DNA from: Gillisia sp. Hel_I_86
Lineage (GTDB): Bacteria; Bacteroidota; Bacteroidia; Flavobacteriales; Flavobacteriaceae
Direction: 5' to 3'
NCBI RefSeq assembly: GCF_007827275.1
Contig: NZ_VISE01000001.1
Location: 992,001 to 1,056,000, forward strand
Length of the DNA stretch: 64,000 nt
In this document: positions 19,336 through 28,053 of the stretch, one piece after another
Layout: every line of letters starts with the position of its first letter
How positions within the stretch are numbered: position 1 is the stretch's first letter
The notes under the pieces: generated by a model
Database searches by the model: none
The model's input: only the letters and a program-made list of their open reading frames with translations
What the model was told of the DNA's origin: nothing
Program-made: the position numbers and the translations under genes

Positions 19336-20139
19336 TCAAATTGTATTCTTAAATTGATATCCTAAGATCTCATCAATATTCACAGACTTAATAACCTTCC
19401 CTTTTGAAACCGAATCCTCATTAAAGCTCATGCCTGCCAATCCTTTCACTTTGGCTACTCTGCTATAATATTCTTTACGGGTTGGATGCTCGGGACAGAC
19501 CCCATGAAAGGTTTCTCCCCAGGCGTCTTTTTCTATAATGGCTTCAATTATCCCGATACAATCTTCCAGATGGATGAGGTTTACCGGTCCTTCCGGATCT
19601 TTAAGATCGGTTTTCCCTGAAAGGTAATTTACAGGATGTCTTCCCGGTCCAATCAATCCTCCAAAACGAAGTACGCTGGTTTTATAGTTATCTGAAGCTT
19701 TCAACAATTCCTCTGCTTCTATTAGCTGCTTTGCATTCTCAGCAGTGCCATTGGGAACATCTTCTTCTGTATATGTTGGTAAATTTTTCCCATCCTCGAA
19801 CACCGAGGTAGCACTTACAAAAAGCACTTTTTGGATCCCCGATTTTTCAACATAGGACTTAAGCCGACCTATTTTAGCAACAAAATTCACTTCAGGATCC
19901 TTTCGTAATCCCGGTGGGATATCGATGATCAGTACTTCAGAATTTTCTAAAAATGAAGAAATATCACCCTGCACGCCTTCTTCAAAAAGTTGAATTTTAT
20001 AGGGTGCAATCCCTTCATTCCCAAGCGAGTTCATCTTATCTCGACTCGTGGTAGATCCATTTAGTGTATGACCACCTTCAATCAATTTTTTTGCTAATGG
20101 CAATCCCAACCAACCACACCCTAATATGGAAATATTCAT
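19336..20139 (-). CDS. NAD(P)-dependent epimerase/reductase-like SDR protein (YeeZ type)
   Basis: 267-residue atypical extended short-chain dehydrogenase. The N-terminus MNISILGCGWLGLPLAKKL carries the dinucleotide-binding GxGxxG-like loop GCGWLG, typical of the YeeZ-like group rather than classical GxxGxxG epimerases. VLFVSATSVFEDG supplies the Ser/Thr position of the SDR core; a clear YxxxK pair is not visible, so catalytic activity is uncertain. FGGLIGPGRHPVNYLSG is the usual substrate loop. It lies 97 bases downstream of a second SDR gene on the same strand and may share its mRNA. The substrate is unknown. Confidence 0.75.
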   Translation of the reverse strand: MNISILGCGWLGLPLAKKLIEGGHTLNGSTTSRDKMNSLGNEGIAPYKIQLFEEGVQGDISSFLENSEVLIIDIPPGLRKDPEVNFVAKIGRLKSYVEKSGIQKVLFVSATSVFEDGKNLPTYTEEDVPNGTAENAKQLIEAEELLKASDNYKTSVLRFGGLIGPGRHPVNYLSGKTDLKDPEGPVNLIHLEDCIGIIEAIIEKDAWGETFHGVCPEHPTRKEYYSRVAKVKGLAGMSFNEDSVSKGKVIKSVNIDEILGYQFKNTI

Positions 20140-20236
20140 GTTTTTCAGACTTTATTAATTCACACTTCAACAGGCCCTGCGTGACCTTATTTTATATTTC
20201 AAAAGTCTGCCACATTGAGCTTGAAATGTGCTTATA

Positions 20237-20881
20237 CTATCTACTTAAATCTATAATAGCATTCTTTATGGGTTCTTTTCCTTCCAAGGCCTCAAAAGTC
20301 TTATTTTTCACCAAGGGATCTGCAAGGCTCATCACCAATAAAAAGGCAACATCATCTCTGGAGATTTCTCCCTTCTCCTCTAATTTTTCAGCAAGCTTTA
20401 CTTTTGCCAATCCAAGATCATCATTCAATGCGCCGGGCCGTACAATTGTATATGAAAGTCCGCTATTTCTTAGATGCTCATCTGCCGTTTGTTTGGCTTC
20501 CAGATATACTTTTAAATCCTCGTTGGATTCAGGTTTATCTGCCCCCATAGAGCTCAGCATCACAAATTTCTTGACCTTCGCTTTTTTGGAAGCATCTATC
20601 ATTTTTATGGCTCCTTCTTGATCTATCGCAATGGTTTTATCTTCTCCTGTTTTTCCACCGGAACCAGCAGCAAAGATCACCTTATCCATTCCTTGGACGG
20701 TTTGCCCTACCTCCTTTTCAAGATCGCCCATCACAGTTTCCACATCCATATCCTCGAACATCTGTCGTTGGCCTTCTTTTCTTATCATTGCGTATGGCTC
20801 AAAGGTGCTGGAACTGTTCAATATTTCAATGATCCTTTTCCCAGTTTGACCTGTTGCTCCTACTACTAATACTCTTTCCAT
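20237..20881 (-). CDS. NAD(P)H-binding atypical SDR protein
   Basis: 214 residues when started at ATG 20881 (MERVLVVGATGQTGKRI); a longer reading adds 17 residues without family support. The Rossmann motif GATGQTG (about 8-14) opens an NmrA/YwnB-like fold, followed by MIRKEGQ, VIFAAGSGGKTG, KFVMLSSMGADKPE and SYTIVRPGAL, all family-typical. It lacks the YxxxK catalytic pair, as many members of this atypical group do, so it may be a flavin/NAD(P)H-linked reductase or a redox sensor. It lies upstream of the other SDR gene on the same strand. Confidence 0.78.
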   Translation of the reverse strand: MERVLVVGATGQTGKRIIEILNSSSTFEPYAMIRKEGQRQMFEDMDVETVMGDLEKEVGQTVQGMDKVIFAAGSGGKTGEDKTIAIDQEGAIKMIDASKKAKVKKFVMLSSMGADKPESNEDLKVYLEAKQTADEHLRNSGLSYTIVRPGALNDDLGLAKVKLAEKLEEKGEISRDDVAFLLVMSLADPLVKNKTFEALEGKEPIKNAIIDLSR

Positions 20882-20983
20882 TTTATTTGATTTTAAAATT
20901 TTAATATACCTATGATGCCGTACAATTCCCAATATTACTGAAGGTATAACAGGAAATTAACAACCCACAAAAAAATGATTTTT

Positions 20984-22783
20984 TTATACTTGATTCTGTT
21001 TTTGTTCCAATTCCCTTTGGAATTCCTCCATTACAGGTTTTACCGTGCTTTCCGGGAGGTCTGCAATCTTGATGTACATTAGGCCATCAATTGCATTGTT
21101 AAACAATGGATCTACATTAAAGGCTACCACGCGGGCGTTTTGCTTTATGTATTTTTTGATCAATACTGGAAGCCTTAAACTTTCTGGTTCCAGCTCATCT
21201 ATAATCTTATCGAATTTATTGAGATCGGCTTCACTTTCATCAAAAACAATGTCTTTATCGGCATCATTCAGTTTCACTTTAAATTCCTTTTTTGGTCTTA
21301 TATATTGCGCCACAAAGGGATCGTAATAATTGGACTTCATGAATTCGATCATCAAAGATTTGGAGAAATTCGAGAATTTATTGCTGATGCTCACGCCACC
21401 AATTAGATATTTATGCTCTGGAAATCTAAGTGTACAATGCACGATTCCTTTCCATAACAAGAACAAAGGCATTGGTCTTAATTGATATTCCTTTATAACA
21501 AAAGCCCTTCCCATTTCTATGGAATGGCTCATCATATCGTACAATTCTGGTTCGAACCTAAAGAGGTCTTGCAGATAAAAGCCATTTATTCCATGTTTTT
21601 TAAATATTTCGGCACCCATTCCCATTCTGTAAGCGCCAACTATTTTTTTTGACTCGTTGTCCCAAAGGAATAAATGATAGTAATAATCATCGAAAGGATC
21701 CAGGTCTATAGAATTATTGCTGCCTTCGCCAACTTCCCTAAAAGTGATTTCCCGCAACCTTCCAATTTCAGTGAGGATATTTGGAACCACTTCTCTTTTG
21801 GCTAAAAAGACTTCATAATTTTTACTTTGCAAAAGGCGCTTATCAAATCTCCTACAAGTCTCAATTTCCTCTTCCATCAAAGATTGATTTGCCTGCGAGG
21901 CGATCTTTTTTGGACTTTTTGGCAACTTCAGGCTTTTGGGAATGTTATCAAAAAGGCCTTTCTTTTCAAAAGAATTGGCCAACATAAAGGTTTTTCTACG
22001 TAAAAATGCGGTAAAGCCCTCCAAATTTGGATTTGCCATTTGATCTTCAACCGAGATAGGGTTTCCAATACGCACCATGATCTTCCTTTTCTTTTGGGAA
22101 AGCATTTCGCTGGGCAACTTAGCTGTTCGCAAGATATCGCTCATACTTGCCAAGCGGTAAAAAAAAGTGCTGTTCTTGGCGTGAAAATAAATAGGAATCA
22201 CCGGAACCTGAGCTTTTTGAATAAGCTTCATGGCAGAAGGTTCCCATGGTTTATCCACGATATGTTTTTCATCTTTATAGGTAGAAACTTCTCCTGCCGG
22301 AAAGATCCCCAAAGCCGCGCCTTCTTTTAAATGTGCGATCGATTGCTTGATTCCGCTTAAACTGGATTTTGCATCCTTATGGTCTTCAAAAGGATTTACT
22401 GGCATTATATAAGGCTTCAACGGATCTAAACGGTGCAAAAGGAAATTGGCGATTACTTTAAAATCACTGCGTTTTTCCAGTAGAATTTTCATAAGGATCA
22501 TCCCATCTATTCCGCCTAAAGGATGATTTGAAATGCTTATAAATGCGCCTGTTTTTGGGATTCGTTTTAGGTCTTTTTCGGGGATCTCGAAATCGATCTC
22601 AAAACCTTCCAAAATAGAATTTATAAATGTAATTCCATCTAGGTCCTTTCTAGAATCGTATTCTTTATTTAAGGTAGAAAGTTTGGTACTGCGTAAAACC
22701 ATCCAACCAATAGCAGTGCCTATTGGCCCCAGTTTTTGAAGATTCATAACTTTGGCAACTTCCTGCGCGGTAACAATTCCCAT
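20984..22783 (-). CDS. Bifunctional acyltransferase, PlsC-like plus GNAT/hemolysin-like (OlsF type)
   Basis: 599-residue fusion. Residues about 50-280 form a PlsC-like O-acyltransferase with NHPLGGID (86-93; the His-to-Asp spacing is one longer than in classical HX4D) and GIFPAGEVSTYK. Residues about 310-540 form an OlsB-like N-acyltransferase (hemolysin-type GNAT): FLWDNESKKIVGAYRMGMG, SIEMGRAFVIKEYQ, YLIGGVSIS. This order is that of OlsF, reported to make ornithine lipids from ornithine in two acylations in Serratia and Flavobacterium. Related enzymes make glycine lipids in Bacteroides, so the amino acid used here is inferred. It is a likely source of phosphorus-free membrane aminolipids. 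Confidence 0.82.
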   Translation of the reverse strand: MGIVTAQEVAKVMNLQKLGPIGTAIGWMVLRSTKLSTLNKEYDSRKDLDGITFINSILEGFEIDFEIPEKDLKRIPKTGAFISISNHPLGGIDGMILMKILLEKRSDFKVIANFLLHRLDPLKPYIMPVNPFEDHKDAKSSLSGIKQSIAHLKEGAALGIFPAGEVSTYKDEKHIVDKPWEPSAMKLIQKAQVPVIPIYFHAKNSTFFYRLASMSDILRTAKLPSEMLSQKKRKIMVRIGNPISVEDQMANPNLEGFTAFLRRKTFMLANSFEKKGLFDNIPKSLKLPKSPKKIASQANQSLMEEEIETCRRFDKRLLQSKNYEVFLAKREVVPNILTEIGRLREITFREVGEGSNNSIDLDPFDDYYYHLFLWDNESKKIVGAYRMGMGAEIFKKHGINGFYLQDLFRFEPELYDMMSHSIEMGRAFVIKEYQLRPMPLFLLWKGIVHCTLRFPEHKYLIGGVSISNKFSNFSKSLMIEFMKSNYYDPFVAQYIRPKKEFKVKLNDADKDIVFDESEADLNKFDKIIDELEPESLRLPVLIKKYIKQNARVVAFNVDPLFNNAIDGLMYIKIADLPESTVKPVMEEFQRELEQKQNQV

Positions 22784-22836
22784 TAAGCTTGGTTTAGGTT
22801 GTTAACAAAGATAACGAAATCAGCTTTCGGTCCGGA

Positions 22837-24090
22837 TCATGTCTTTGTTACTATTTGAACGGTATTTTGCATCACTTGTTTCAGCAATACCTCTTTATCT
22901 TTTTCCAGGGATTTAATAGCGCCATCATCAAAATGCCTAATGGTATATAGGGAAACCCCTGTGTTGTAACTCACCTTATACCTCGCTTTTAAATGCTGAA
23001 TAAGCTTCTCGAGGGTATTGAATCTATTATCTACACAAACAGCAAAACTAATTGCCGAATTTTGGATGAGATCTACCTTTATCTGATACAAATGAAACAA
23101 CCTGAAGATCTCACTGATGTTTTCTTCTACCATAAAAGAGAAATCCAAGGAAGAAAGGGATATTAAAACTTGGTCTTTTTTAACTATAAAACAAGGAATA
23201 GCGGGAATTAATGCCTGCCCTTTACTTACCGCCGTTCCATTTCCCAAAGGGTCTATAAAAGATTTAACGAATAGCGGAATTTCCTTTCGCTGTAAAGGCT
23301 GAAGTGTTTTAGGGTGAATTACAGAAGCCCCATAAAATGCCAATTCTATAGCCTCTTCATAAGAAATTTGGTGCAACAGCTGCGGATTTTCAAAAACCCT
23401 TGGATCTGCGTTCAGCACTCCGGGAACATCTTTCCAGATCACTACTTTTTCAGCATTCAAGCAATAGGCAAAAATAGCGGCTGTATAATCGCTTCCTTCC
23501 CTCCCTAAGGTCGTTGTGAAATTATTGGTGTCTGCGGCAATGAACCCCTGTGTGATGTGGAGGTGGTTTTTTTTAACCTTTTTTGCAATTCTATTTTGTG
23601 TTTCTTCCCAATTTACGGAGGCATCACGATAAATATTATCGGTTTTTATAAGGGTGCGGGCATCTATCCACGTATGGTCAACACCTTCTTGGATAAAATA
23701 TTCGCTCACAATGGTAGAGGAGATCAATTCCCCAAAACACACCATTTGGTCATACACGAAATCGTACTTGGTAGACTTGTTATGAACCATAAAATTCTGG
23801 ATCTCTTCAAAAAATCCTTTCAGCTTCTTATATATGGGGGCTTGTTCCGACTGGAATAATCCGTTGATTATTTTAAGATGATAAGATCTTATTTCTGAAA
23901 GGCTTTCAGGAATAGCTTTTGGATCGTTTAAATAATCTTTGATCACCACTTCAAAAGCATTGGTCATTTTTCCCATTGCCGAGATTACGATCACTTTATT
24001 TTTTGCTCCTGTTAGTTTGAGAACCTTTAAAACGTTCTGTACAGAAGCTGCATCTTTAACAGAGGCGCCACCAAACTTGTATATATCCAT
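22837..24090 (-). CDS. lysC: Aspartate kinase (monofunctional)
   Basis: Phosphorylates L-aspartate, the first step to lysine, threonine and methionine. 417 residues with the amino-acid kinase signature KFGGASVKDAASV (5-17) and TLGREGSDYTAAIFA (about 189-203), plus WKDVPGVLNADPR. The C-terminal part (about 300-400) is a short regulatory region that looks like degenerate ACT sequence (VLISLSSLDFSFMVEENIS). No homoserine dehydrogenase domain follows, so it is monofunctional. It starts 2 bases after the stop of the GNAT gene on the same strand and is almost certainly co-transcribed with it. Feedback specificity is unknown. Confidence 0.92.
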   Translation of the reverse strand: MDIYKFGGASVKDAASVQNVLKVLKLTGAKNKVIVISAMGKMTNAFEVVIKDYLNDPKAIPESLSEIRSYHLKIINGLFQSEQAPIYKKLKGFFEEIQNFMVHNKSTKYDFVYDQMVCFGELISSTIVSEYFIQEGVDHTWIDARTLIKTDNIYRDASVNWEETQNRIAKKVKKNHLHITQGFIAADTNNFTTTLGREGSDYTAAIFAYCLNAEKVVIWKDVPGVLNADPRVFENPQLLHQISYEEAIELAFYGASVIHPKTLQPLQRKEIPLFVKSFIDPLGNGTAVSKGQALIPAIPCFIVKKDQVLISLSSLDFSFMVEENISEIFRLFHLYQIKVDLIQNSAISFAVCVDNRFNTLEKLIQHLKARYKVSYNTGVSLYTIRHFDDGAIKSLEKDKEVLLKQVMQNTVQIVTKT

Positions 24091-24092
24091 GC

Positions 24093-24566
24093 TTATTTTT
24101 CGATATTTTTCTGAATCCCAGATTCGTCCATATGCACGGTGTACCAGTTTTTCTTGATGTCTGCCCCGGAGTTTTCGTAAAACTCGATCGCGTTTTTATT
24201 GCCTTCAGAAACCACCCATTCTACCCGTTTTACGCCATTATCATGTCCATACTGCACCACCCTTTTATACAATGCACCTCCAAGTCCGGTTCCACGCATC
24301 TCCTTTCTTACAATAAGATCTTCTAAATGCACGGTACGGCCTTTCCAAGTGGAAAACCTGAAATACACCAAAGCCATTCCCTGTAGCTCCCCACCTACAT
24401 CGGCTACAAAACACTTGAAATTATCATTCTCGAAACCTTCCTTTTCCAAATCTGCAACGTCTATTTCTACCTGATTAGATGCATTTTCATGAACTGCAAG
24501 TTCCTTGATGAGCTCAAGTACTTGTGGCATATCATTTTTTTTGGCTTCTCTAATTGTATATTCCAT
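24093..24566 (-). CDS. GNAT-family N-acetyltransferase (diamine acetyltransferase-like), copy A
   Basis: 157-residue acetyl-CoA-dependent acetyltransferase. Acetyl-CoA site in VRKEMRGTGLGGALYKRV (R/QxxGxG/A motif), preceded by the FRFSTWKGRTVHLEDL block seen in spermidine/spermine N1-acetyltransferase-like proteins, and ending in AIEFYENSGAD. It is a clear paralogue of the gene at 24810-25286 (same length, alignable end to end). It is followed 2 bases later by aspartate kinase. The substrate is not determinable; polyamines or an amino acid are the main candidates. Confidence 0.88.
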   Translation of the reverse strand: MEYTIREAKKNDMPQVLELIKELAVHENASNQVEIDVADLEKEGFENDNFKCFVADVGGELQGMALVYFRFSTWKGRTVHLEDLIVRKEMRGTGLGGALYKRVVQYGHDNGVKRVEWVVSEGNKNAIEFYENSGADIKKNWYTVHMDESGIQKNIEK

Positions 24567-24809
24567 AACTGTTGCTTTTTCACAAATTTAGCAAACCATT
24601 CTTATATATGGTGGATATATGGAAAATAGGATCCCTCATTGAGGGTTTAATATAAAAATTCCCCGAATGTTCGGGAGGGTGTTTTTTCCAAATTCATGGA
24701 AACACAAATAATGATAGTTCTATTGAAAAACAAAAACATCCCGACTGTGCTCAATGTGATATTTACCAAGATTATTTGTGAGAAAGCAGATACACAAAAA
24801 TAAGGGCCT
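24567..24809. other. Spacer between the two GNAT genes
   Basis: 243 bases without a gene. It contains two small palindromes: CCCTCA-T-TGAGGG (24633-24645) and the hairpin annotated as a minus-strand terminator. Confidence 0.6.
24650..24676 (-). terminator. Possible terminator of GNAT copy B
   Basis: On the minus strand, stem CCCGAA-CA-TTCGGG (24675-24662) is followed by GGAATTTTTATA. It is 134 bases past the stop of the upstream GNAT gene, suggesting that the two paralogues are separate transcripts. Confidence 0.5.
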
Positions 24810-25286
24810 CTATTTCTCCAAATAAGATTTCATGGCATCTTCATCCATTTGAACCGTGTCCCAATCCCTTAAAACCTTTGCTCCACTTCGCTCATAGAAT
24901 TCTACGGCTGGTGTGTTCCAATCTAGGACTACCCATTCTGCCCGTTTTACCCCTTGTTCCAATGAATAAGCAATTACCTTTTTGTAGAGCGCACTGCCCA
25001 TACCGGTGCCACGCATTTCTTGGCGGACTACCAGATCTTCAAGATGCACGGTACGGCCTTTCCAAGTGGAAAACCTAAAATAGACCAGTGCCATTCCTTC
25101 AATTTTGTTGTTTGTTTCAGCCACAAAACAAGTGTAAAATGCTTTGACTCCAAAACCTGCTTTTTCGAGATCTAGGACATTTATCTCTACGGCATCTGGT
25201 TCTTTTTCGAAAGTCGCCAGTTCCTGAATTAATTCAAGGATTTGTGGGAGATCTTTCTTTTCAGCTTTTCGGATTGTATATTTCAT
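24810..25286 (-). CDS. GNAT-family N-acetyltransferase (diamine acetyltransferase-like), copy B
   Basis: 158 residues, tandem paralogue of the gene at 24093-24566. Shared blocks include MALVYFRFSTWKGRTVHLED, RQEMRGTGMGSALYKKV and AVEFYERSGAK. Across a stretch coding for the first of these, 33 consecutive bases are identical between the copies (24327-24359 and 25044-25076), much more than elsewhere, suggesting a fairly recent duplication, gene conversion, or strong constraint. The divergent neighbour is fbp. Substrate unknown. Confidence 0.88.
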   Translation of the reverse strand: MKYTIRKAEKKDLPQILELIQELATFEKEPDAVEINVLDLEKAGFGVKAFYTCFVAETNNKIEGMALVYFRFSTWKGRTVHLEDLVVRQEMRGTGMGSALYKKVIAYSLEQGVKRAEWVVLDWNTPAVEFYERSGAKVLRDWDTVQMDEDAMKSYLEK

Positions 25287-25367
25287 AAGGATGTTAATTG
25301 TTTCAAAAATAAGGAACTTACAAATATTTAAATTGCGAAAACGTTATAGTACCTTATATATTTTGAA

Positions 25368-25375
25368 TATTTTTG
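25368..25375 (+). promoter_or_regulatory. Promoter -7 box of fbp
   Basis: TATTTTTG matches TAnnTTTG, 26 bases before the ATG; no clear -33 TTG at the expected distance. Confidence 0.5.
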
Positions 25376-25401
25376 CCACAACTTAACTTTATCCCATTAA
25401 A

Positions 25402-26412
25402 ATGTTCAAGAAAAATCAGACTTTAGGTGAATTCATCATTGAAAACCAAGAGGATTTTGCATATTCCTCCGGGGAATTATCCAGGTTGATCAATTCTATC
25501 CGGCTTGCCGCAAAAGTGGTAAACCATGAGGTGAACAAAGCGGGGTTGGTGGATATTATTGGGGCTTACGGAGAGACCAATATTCAAGGAGAAGACCAGC
25601 AAAAACTGGATGTGTATGCAAACGACACTTTTATAAAGACCCTTACAAACAGGGAAATTGTTTGTGGGATTGCTTCCGAAGAAAATGACGATTTTATTAC
25701 CATCGAAGGGCATAATAAAGACCACAAAAATAAATATGTGGTGCTAATGGATCCTTTGGATGGGAGTTCCAATATAGACGTAAATGTATCTGTAGGAACC
25801 ATTTTTTCTGTTTATAGAAGGATTACCCCGGTTGGAAAGCCTGTTACAAAGGAAGATTTTTTACAACCAGGGAACAAACAAGTAGCTGCTGGATACATTA
25901 TTTACGGTACTTCAACCATGTTGGTGTATACCACTGGGAATGGAGTAAACGGGTTTACATTGAACCCGGCCTTAGGTTCTTGGTATTTATCACATCCCCA
26001 TATGCGATTTCCTGAAACCGGAACCATTTATTCCATCAACGAAGGCAATTATATTCATTTCCCACAAGGAGTGAAAGATTATATTAAATACTGCCAACAG
26101 GAAAAACCAGAAGGGCCATATACTTCAAGATATATTGGTTCTATGGTGAGCGATATCCACCGGAATATGATAAAAGGAGGGATTTTTATCTACCCTAAAA
26201 GTTCCCAGAACTCTTCTGGGAAATTAAGGTTGCTATATGAGTGCAACCCAATGGCGTTCATAGTAGAACAAGCCGGAGGCAAGGCTAGTGATGGTTTTGA
26301 AAGAGTATTGGATTTAAAGCCAACCGAATTGCACCAGCGAATTCCATTCTTTTGTGGAAGCACGAAAATGGTAGAAAAAGCTGAAGAATTTATGACGGCG
26401 AAAGATCGCTAA
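25402..26412 (+). CDS. fbp: Class I fructose-1,6-bisphosphatase
   Basis: Gluconeogenic phosphatase converting fructose 1,6-bisphosphate to fructose 6-phosphate, cytoplasmic, Mg-dependent, 336 residues (usual class I length). The metal-binding signature is [20 protein letters not shown] (about 115-134), with GIASEEND upstream and [20 protein letters not shown] near the C-terminus providing the sugar-phosphate site and last metal ligand. All key acidic residues are present. It stands alone with its own -7 box; its stop is one base from the stop of the convergent TerB-like gene. Confidence 0.96.
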   Translation: MFKKNQTLGEFIIENQEDFAYSSGELSRLINSIRLAAKVVNHEVNKAGLVDIIGAYGETNIQGEDQQKLDVYANDTFIKTLTNREIVCGIASEENDDFITIEGHNKDHKNKYVVLMDPLDGSSNIDVNVSVGTIFSVYRRITPVGKPVTKEDFLQPGNKQVAAGYIIYGTSTMLVYTTGNGVNGFTLNPALGSWYLSHPHMRFPETGTIYSINEGNYIHFPQGVKDYIKYCQQEKPEGPYTSRYIGSMVSDIHRNMIKGGIFIYPKSSQNSSGKLRLLYECNPMAFIVEQAGGKASDGFERVLDLKPTELHQRIPFFCGSTKMVEKAEEFMTAKDR

Positions 26413-26413
26413 C

Positions 26414-26839
26414 CTACTCTTTGTTCAATAAATAACGGTAATCGTCAAAGCTTAAATGTCCGCTAAAGATATCTATAGATCTCTTTATGATAGCTTCTGC
26501 AGTTTCATTTGAGAATCCAAGTCCAATAGCATATTTTTTGATTAGCTCTGCCTCTTGATCCTCTATGATATGATCTGCGAAGATAATCACAAACAGGTCG
26601 TGAAGCCTCTCTAATCTTCTTTCTATAGAGTTTGGAGGTTGTATAGGAAAAGCGGTTGGGTTTTCTAGAACCTTGGAATATTCACTTTCATCAATATTCA
26701 ATTTTCTTGCAAAACGTTGAAGCTGAATTTCTTCTTCAGCGTTGATATCCCCATCTACAACAGCAAGATTAACAATAGCTGCAAAGTGACCTAAATTGCG
26801 TAAATGCTCTCCCGAGCCAAACAAATCTAAAAATGACAT
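26414..26839 (-). CDS. TerB-like (tellurite-resistance/DjlA fold) protein
   Basis: 141 residues, all-helical. The pattern HFAAIVNLAVVDGDINAEEEIQLQRFARKLNI followed by LHDLFVIIFADHIIEDQEAELIKKYAIGLGFS repeats the acidic DGxIxxxE motif of the TerB/DjlA-N fold, which binds metal or scaffolds envelope-stress complexes. No other ter genes are nearby, so tellurite resistance itself is not implied. It is convergent with fbp (one base between stops) and divergent from the ligase-associated repair operon. Confidence 0.78.
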   Translation of the reverse strand: MSFLDLFGSGEHLRNLGHFAAIVNLAVVDGDINAEEEIQLQRFARKLNIDESEYSKVLENPTAFPIQPPNSIERRLERLHDLFVIIFADHIIEDQEAELIKKYAIGLGFSNETAEAIIKRSIDIFSGHLSFDDYRYLLNKE

Positions 26840-26997
26840 ATGTTGAATAATTTAATGAAGCAAATATAGATAAACCTATAAGGTTGTGATATCAATTAAC
26901 CGCATAATTATTGCCAAGCTACACATTCGCTAATCTTTTCTTAATCGCTTTATCAAAAAAACGAGAAACCTTAACTTTCTCTTTCTAAATTAATAAG

Positions 26998-28053
26998 ATG
27001 AAAGCACCTTTACTGGCATTTAATGACAAGGGAATCTATTGTGCCCAAGCAGATGTATACCTGGATCCTTGGAAGCCGGTAACCAATGCCATTATTACCC
27101 ACGGGCATGCAGATCATTCTAGGTGGGGGCACAAAAAATACATCACCCATCATTCCAATGTACCAATAATAAGGCACAGGTTAGGTGAAATAGTGGTTAC
27201 TGGTAAGGATTGGAATGAATCTTTTACAATTAATGGAGTTAAGTTCTCGCTATACCCAGCCGGACATATAATTGGTTCTTCCCAGGTTCGAGTTGAGTAT
27301 AAAGGCGAAATATGGGTGTTTACAGGGGACTATAAAATGGAAGATGATGGGGTTGCAGTCCCCTACGAACCTGTGAAGTGCCACTCTTTTATCACAGAAT
27401 GCACTTTTGGCTTGCCGGCCTTTAAATGGGTGCACCAGCAACAAGTAATGGCAGATATTAATAATTGGTGGCAGCAAAATAGGGAGGATGGTAGGACTTC
27501 CATTCTTTTTGGATATTCCTTGGGAAAAGCCCAACGTTTGTTGAAGCATCTAGACCCAAGTATTGGAAAGATCTATACACACGGAGCAATCGAAAACATG
27601 ACAGAAGTCTTAAGGTCCCAATTGAACATGCCAGAAACAATTCGAATTACAAGGGACACTAAAAAAGAAGAGCTTAAAGGAAGTATGGTTTTAGCACCAC
27701 CTAGCGCTCACGGCACTCCTTGGATTCGTAAAATGGTTCCTTATGTAACTGCCTCGGCAAGTGGATGGATGGCATTTCGTGGCGCAAGACGACGGCGTGC
27801 CATAGACAAAGGTTTTGTACTTTCCGATCATTGCGATTGGCAAGGTTTGTTGCAAGCCATAGAAGGAACCGGCTGCGAAAAAGTGATCTGTACGCATGGC
27901 TATACCGAAATTTTTTCGAGATTCTTAAGAGAAAAAGGCTACGATGCCCGGACCGAGGAAACCCAATATGAAGGTGAACTCGGGGAATTGGAATCCAAAA
28001 GCGAGTTGGAAAAAGATCCGGAACCCTTGGAAAAAACGTCTGAGAACCTATGA
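26998..28053 (+). CDS. Ligase-associated DNA exonuclease (metallo-beta-lactamase fold)
   Basis: 351-residue MBL/beta-CASP nuclease, first gene of the four-gene ligase-associated repair operon. The zinc-binding motif HGHADHS is at 35-41 within AIITHGHADHSRWG; YPAGHIIGSSQV and FTGDYKMED supply further ligands; SDHCDWQGLL and CTHGYTE are the beta-CASP-side His motifs. It resembles CPSF-type mRNA 3' processing enzymes but by context belongs to the DNA-repair Exo group studied in Pseudomonas. The ATG of the ligase gene overlaps its stop (ATGA, 28050-28053). Expected role: trimming DNA ends before ligation. Confidence 0.9.
   Translation: MKAPLLAFNDKGIYCAQADVYLDPWKPVTNAIITHGHADHSRWGHKKYITHHSNVPIIRHRLGEIVVTGKDWNESFTINGVKFSLYPAGHIIGSSQVRVEYKGEIWVFTGDYKMEDDGVAVPYEPVKCHSFITECTFGLPAFKWVHQQQVMADINNWWQQNREDGRTSILFGYSLGKAQRLLKHLDPSIGKIYTHGAIENMTEVLRSQLNMPETIRITRDTKKEELKGSMVLAPPSAHGTPWIRKMVPYVTASASGWMAFRGARRRRAIDKGFVLSDHCDWQGLLQAIEGTGCEKVICTHGYTEIFSRFLREKGYDARTEETQYEGELGELESKSELEKDPEPLEKTSENL

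Noticed and set aside
18987-19352. Frames on both strands across the twin 150-bp elements
   Set aside because: They are repeat-derived and occur in both copies only because the copies are alike; no promoter or family.
26414-26839. Tellurite-resistance locus
   Set aside because: Only a TerB-like fold protein; no other ter genes.
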